Below, in pieces: positions 59,265 to 64,000 of a DNA stretch of 64,000 nt. The notes beneath the pieces were generated by a model. The model did not search any database. It was not told the DNA's origin and saw only the letters and a list, made by a program, of their open reading frames with translations. Positions within the stretch are counted from its first letter, which is position 1; every line of letters starts with the position of its first letter. The DNA lies in assembly GCF_033807715.1 (NCBI RefSeq), contig NC_084591.1, forward strand, positions 24,797,090 through 24,861,089, written 5' to 3'. The DNA is from Cololabis saira. Its lineage: Eukaryota; Chordata; Actinopteri; Beloniformes; Belonidae. The translations under genes and the position numbers were made by a program.

Positions 59265-60216
59265 ATGGTTCAGATACAAGGGAGGAGACAGCAAACAGGA
59301 CCCAAAGGCATGGTCTCAGTCAAAAATATTTTTTTAATAAGCAACGATGAAACCATTTGCTAAAAGATATGCCGAAAAACCAACAGAATTCAGTCAAATG
59401 TCTCTGAGGTAAAATACAAACCAAACAAAAGTGTAAAAGCATTCATGTAAGTCCCAATAAAAGGTGATCTTTTGAGGGGTACTGCACACTCAAGTCCAAT
59501 GATCACCCATTACTGTGTCACCAATCCTCCTAATTGCCCTGTTTTCAGCTTGTGCTTCCAGCACCACGCCCCCTCTGGTCACTCTATGGAAGAGAAAGCT
59601 ACTGGCAATACTCGTCCCTCTGGTTCCAATCCCTTTTACTCCACTTCTCTAAAGAGGAAACTGACTGATTGAAATCAACACAATGCTCACATGCTTGGGA
59701 GGAGGCACCAGCCCCCTGCCCAGTGACATCTACTCTGTAGTGTCTCATGTCAGTTTCACTCCCCACGGCACACGACCAGTAGTCCAGTCAGCCCAGGCGA
59801 CAGCTCAGCAACAACAGTAACATCATATCTAGCCCCATCTATCCTGTGTGTGTCCTTCTTTCATCCTCCTTATTGTGTCTTCAGGCTCTGTTTATTCAAA
59901 GTCCTGGTCCTCTACAGGTGTTCTAGCCTTACCTCCGACCAGCAGTCAGTAATCAGTATACTTACCGTACACTGTCTATTAACAACAGAGCACCTTAACA
60001 TTCCACTCAGTCGGAAGCCAAATCTCATAACCCTAACACACACGCATGGTAACACTTCTCAGCTGGTTCAGGCTTCTACCTTGACAATGCATTGCCCTCA
60101 TGTACACCTCTCTGCATGTTTCATCCTAATTAAACCCTCTTAATTCATCCGTCCATTTAAAGCCACATGATACATGACTGCCGACCTCGCCATGGGTCTG
60201 AAACCCCACCGTGACA
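59265..60216 (-). mobile_element. possible solo LTR, minus orientation
   Basis: Read on the minus strand it would start tgtcacggtggggtttcaga near 60216 and end near 59265 in a part containing attaaaaaaatatttttgac then tgagaccatgcctttgggtc. This is the order of many fish Gypsy-type LTRs. No protein-coding part, primer-binding site or clear target duplication was seen. Confidence 0.35.
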
Positions 60217-60942
60217 CAAATTCAGTTGTAGGCCACTAGTGTGAAGATCAGAACAGGGGGTTAAATAGTTACTCATCCCAATATATCAATGTAGTGGGGA
60301 GAGACATGTCTATGGCATGGGAGAGTTTCAGATCCTAGATGCCAGTTATAATTGTTTAATAATGATAAAATAGTTAAATATTTAAGGCAAAGGGTAAATC
60401 CTGTATAGTATCAGTATAAATATAAAATTAAATCAAATCTGTGACAATGAACGTCACAGATTTTGTAGTTATGTATGTGACCTAATGAAGTCTGACACTC
60501 ATTGAGAGGGAGGAACACTATCTCATAGCAGATTGCAAACAATTGCAAACAAAAGATTGCCTTTAGAAGAAGAAGGAAGAAGAAGAAAAAAAACACCTGC
60601 ACTGTTTGTTTGACACAGTTTCTTTTGTAGTGGCTAGGGATTATACATCTGAATATAATGATTTTAAATTGGCCACTCTCACTGGCACATAAGTGATGTA
60701 TTTGTTGAATAGAAAAATTTCCATGTTCAAGTGCTCTTCTGCTGCTGAAGTTCTCTGTGTGAACCGACTCCCAGGCTTTTTTATTACTGGAGAACTACTT
60801 TGATAGAGACAATTAAACATCATCTCATTCGCTAATTAGTCTAATTCCTGCTCTGAAACCAGTTTATTAGATTTGATCCCCACTTGTGTAAAGTTAATTT
60901 TAGTTGTGGACTGTTACATTTTTCAGTAAAAAAAATAATACA
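60217..60942. other. intron, nothing recognised
   Basis: AT-rich intron with an (AAG)n-like stretch near 60567-60593. Confidence 0.55.
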
Positions 60943-62573
60943 TAATTAAAGCTGCAAGCAGCGATGAACGGGCCCTCGCACTCACGGCCACCGCCCCCCA
61001 TAAGCATATCAGAAATGACACCACCCACGACTTCCTATGTCAAACCATTCAAAAGTTATAGCAGAAAAAAGGGACAACCAATCAGAAGAAGGGGCGGGGC
61101 TAATTCAGGCCAATGAAGGTCAAGGACTCCATAAAGAATCTGATGACACCACCCACGACTCTCTATGTCAAAACATTCAAAAGTTATAGCAGAAAATCGG
61201 GACAACCAATCAGAAGAAGGGGCGGGGCTAATTAAGGCCAACGAAGCTCAAGGACTCATCACAGAGTCCCATGACACCACCCACAACTTCCTATGTCAAA
61301 CCATTCAAAAGTTATGGCAGATAAAAGTATTCTAGGGGGCGCTGTTGAGCCGTTAGGCCACGCCCATTAATGCAAACCATGAAATATCAAATTTATCGCC
61401 AAGTCTGTCTTGCATGCAAAATTTGGTGACTTTTGGTGAACTATCAAATATGGACCAATCAGATTTCAAAATGGCCGACTTCCTGTCCGGTTTCGGCCAT
61501 GGCTCCAAGAGACTTTTCTTTAAGTGGTGAAATGATACAGGTGTGTAGCGATTTTCGTGCATGTACATCAAACCGTATTGTGGGGCTTGAGGCACAAAGT
61601 TTTCCGGGGGGCGCTGTTGAGCCATTTTGCCACGCCTATTAATGCAAACCATGAAATATTAAATTTATCGCCAGGCCTGGCTTGCGTGCCAAATTTGGTG
61701 CCTTTTGGAGAACTATCAAATATGGACCAATCAGATGAAGGGGGGGTGCGCTTGTTGGCGTCTAGCGTTGCCACGGTAACACTTTTGAAAGAGAAAAGTA
61801 ATGCGTGTAGTCGCAGGATGGAGACGCACATTTTGATGTATAACACATCTGGGTTCACGATACGGTTCGGGCCGTATTAATTCTCGAAGGAATGGCATAT
61901 ATTGCTCCAAAATTACGCGATTAATTCAGAATGTTCAAAATGGCCGACTTCCTGTTCGGTTTCGGCCATGGCGCCAAGAGACTTTTCTTTAAGTTGCGAC
62001 ATGATACAGGTGTGTACCGATTTTCGTTCATGTACGTCAAACCGTATTATGGGGCTTGAGGCACAAAGTTTTTTCTGTCCGAACCAATCAGATGAAGGGT
62101 GGGCACACTTTTTGGCGTCTAGCGTTGCCACGGTAACGCTTTTGAAAGAGAAAAGTAATGCGTGGTGTCGGAGGATGGAGACGCACATTTTGATGTATAA
62201 CACACTTGGGGGCACGTTACGGTTCGGGCCGTATTAACTGCTGAAGGAATGGCATAAATTTCGCCAAAATGACACGATTAATTCAAAATGGCCGACTTCC
62301 TGTTCGGTTTCTCGACATGACGCCCAGAGACTTTTCTTTAAGTTGTGCCATGATACAGGTGTGTACCGATTTTCGTGCATGTACGACAAACCGCATTGTG
62401 GGGCTTGAGGCACAAAGTTTTCAAGGGGGCGCTGTTGAGCCATTTTGCCACGCCCATTAATGCAAACCATTAAATATCAAATTTTTCGCCAGACCTGGCT
62501 TGCATACAAAATTTGGTGACTTTTTGGGCACGTTTAGGGGGGCAAAAAGGCCTTCCTTTTGTCAGAACAATAA

Positions 62574-62597
62574 GAAGAAGAAGAAGAAGAAGAAGAA
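62574..62597. repeat. (GAA)n tract in the modular repeat
   Basis: About eight AAG/GAA units directly before the first terminal block. Confidence 0.9.
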
Positions 62598-62604
62598 TAA
62601 TTCC

Positions 62605-62771
62605 TGCAATTACAATAGGGCCTTCGCACTGCAAGTGCTCGGGCCCTAATAATAAAAATTCCTACAGATACAATAGGGCCTTCGCACTGAAGGTGCTCGG
62701 GCCCTAAAAATACAAATAATTCCTACAGATACAATAGGGCCTTCGCACTGAAGGTGCTCGGGCCCTAATTA
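62605..62771 (+). repeat. three tandem terminal blocks
   Basis: Three copies of a unit containing gggccttcgcactg and gtgctcgggccctaa at about 62617, 62672 and 62737. Within each unit agggcc...cact and agtg...ggccct can pair as an imperfect hairpin. Confidence 0.85.
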
Positions 62772-63240
62772 ATTATCTAATTTGTACAAAAAGCAGCTTT
62801 CTCATTAGAACAAAAAGCTGTTGTGGATATACTTGTTTTAAAATCTTTTTGCAACCTAATTAAATCCTGAACAAAGAAGAATCTAAATAAATGAGGGCAG
62901 CAGAGCAAAACAGTGAAAAAATGTCCTTTTTCTTCCCCATTTTATTCTGTAATTAAAACAATAGGATGACTTGATTTTATATTTATACTGATACTATACA
63001 GGATTTACCCTTTGCCTTATAGATACACTGCAATTTAATTCCACATTGCCTAATTCCTTGGGTTGACCTCTGCTGATGGGAAAAGAAGTACAAAAACAAA
63101 AACATAACTTTCTACTTCAGTGCGCAAGAAAATACTTTCTTTTACGCCAAACTTTGGTTGAAGAGCAATATTTTTTATCGATATTTGTGTATTTTATAAA
63201 TATTATATTTACAAAAATGTTACCTGTTAGGAAATTGAAT
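62772..63240. other. intron, nothing recognised
   Basis: AT-rich intron. Confidence 0.55.
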
Positions 63241-63241
63241 T

Positions 63242-63860
63242 ACAGTAATCCCTCGCTATAACATGGTTCACCTTTCACGTCTCGCTGCTTCACCGATTTG
63301 CATTGTGCATCATGTTCTGCATTCTGATTGGCTAAATAGTCTCCCCACTTATTCACTTCCTGTGTCAATAACGTTGGTCGCTTAGCAACAATGCTGAGAA
63401 CGGCCAATCGAACTTCAGCGAGCAGCTAAAGAATGGGACCCTTTAATGAATCGTTCACTACAGTTCTCAAATATAATCGATGGTGGCATGTCGGTTTACA
63501 GAATCTTTTTGCCCAGAATGAAAAAAGAGCGACAACAACTGCCCATAACTATGTTCTTCTCTCGAAAAAACACACCAGCACGCAGGCTTTAGAAGAAAAA
63601 GACGCTACAGAGCGAGTCAGGATGCAGCGGCACAGTCAGAAGAGCAGTGAAATACGCGCACGTCACAATTTGTCCTACTGTATGCATTGTAATGTTTTTC
63701 ATAATAATTTTTCATTTTCTCCCGTTCAAATCCAATTAATCGGGTCGCGGTGGGGCAGTGCTGATCTTCGCAATTTGAAGCCTTGTATAATAATTGAAAA
63801 AAAAAAAAGGTTGCTACTTCACGGATTTCACTTATCACGGGTTCTTTTTGGAACGTAACT
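63242..63860. mobile_element. MITE-like repeat (CAGTAATCCCTCG family)
   Basis: The left end tacagtaatccctcgctata then acatggttcacctttcacg is a common vertebrate terminal sequence of pogo/Tc2-like or related DNA transposons. The right part (ttcacggatttcacttatca then cgggttctttttggaacgta) is the expected partner region, but the terminal repeat itself is not complete. The 141-codon open frame at 63433-63858 lies inside it and shows no recognisable domain. Confidence 0.5.
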
Positions 63861-64000
63861 TTTTGGAACCTTCCCAGTCCAGTTATTTGCCCAATTAAGG
63901 GTTAGAGAAGTCTTATAGAACAAAAGAGGCTTAATGAAACCTATTAAGAACAGACATGCATCTTTTCGGGTTAAGAACACTGTTGCCTTTGACTGTAAAT
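63861..64000. other. intron, window edge
   Basis: No feature recognised up to the window end. Confidence 0.5.

Larger units (their letters stand above)
60943..62771 (+). repeat. modular interspersed repeat, long copy
   Basis: 1.83 kb beginning taattaaagctgcaagcagc and ending gtgctcgggccctaatta. It is made of repeated blocks. Block A (gacaccacccacgact to caaaagttatagcag) occurs three times at about 127-bp spacing from 61018. Block B (gggggcgctgttgagcc to gcaaaatttggtgac) occurs three times. Block C (aaaatggccgacttcctg to gggcttgaggcacaaag) occurs three times. Block D (gtctagcgttgccacgg to cggttcgggccgtatta) occurs twice. The terminal block (acaatagggccttcgcac to gtgctcgggccctaa) occurs three times in tandem. 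No transposase or reverse transcriptase was found; open frames cross block borders and look accidental. An abundant fish family whose superfamily I cannot name. Confidence 0.72.

Noticed and set aside
61557..62237. Several overlapping 96-111-codon frames on both strands
   Set aside because: They repeat among themselves because the underlying blocks are repeated, and they cross block borders. They reflect the repeat structure, not a gene.
63433..63858. 141-codon open frame near the right edge
   Set aside because: Lies within a MITE-like repeat and shows no known domain or coding signature.

Overview
The window looks like ray-finned fish (teleost, probably percomorph) nuclear DNA and is almost entirely intron. 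It carries three consecutive internal exons of one gene on the + strand. Their translation matches what I remember of vertebrate T-cadherin (CDH13, H-cadherin) from the third into the fourth extracellular cadherin repeat. The exons are at 9964-10146 (183 bp, EC3), 10267-10520 (254 bp, end of EC3 and start of EC4) and 41330-41472 (143 bp, EC4). All have GT/AG junctions, and the reading frame carries through (phases 0-0, 0-2, 2-1). The first two exons are separated by a 120-bp intron and the last two by a 30.8-kb intron. At least 10 kb of intron precedes the first exon and at least 22 kb follows the third. Signal peptide, prodomain, EC1-2, EC5 and the GPI signal are not in the window.

The rest is intron with a typical teleost load of transposon relics. 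Left intron (1-9963): a 5'-truncated L1-like LINE with a perfect 16-bp target duplication (4878-5910), a hAT/BED-finger relic (about 6235-6420) and a LINE 3' tail (8441-8640). Central intron (10521-41329): a LINE tail, hAT-type MITEs, several tRNA-derived SINEs, a modular repeat (17840-18925), a Tc1 relic with further elements nested in it (18930-21268), a pair of divergent BED-finger coding fragments (25714-26697), a second Tc1 relic (36595-37645) and an L2-like LINE with its reverse-transcriptase core deleted (37657-39460). Right intron (41473-64000): LINE-related repeats, a piggyBac-type MITE with another repeat inserted (48297-49330), a second TTAA-flanked MITE (55113-55460), two long perfect (TG)n arrays, a possible solo LTR, a large copy of the modular repeat (60943-62771) and a MITE-like repeat near the right edge.

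I found no second host gene, no functional RNA gene and no CRISPR or prokaryote-type feature. The most informative structures are the nested insertions, the inverted-repeat/TTAA boundaries, and a modular interspersed repeat whose internal blocks recur in variable copy number and in both orientations. No convincing undescribed system is visible. All family names are recognised from memory without any database search.
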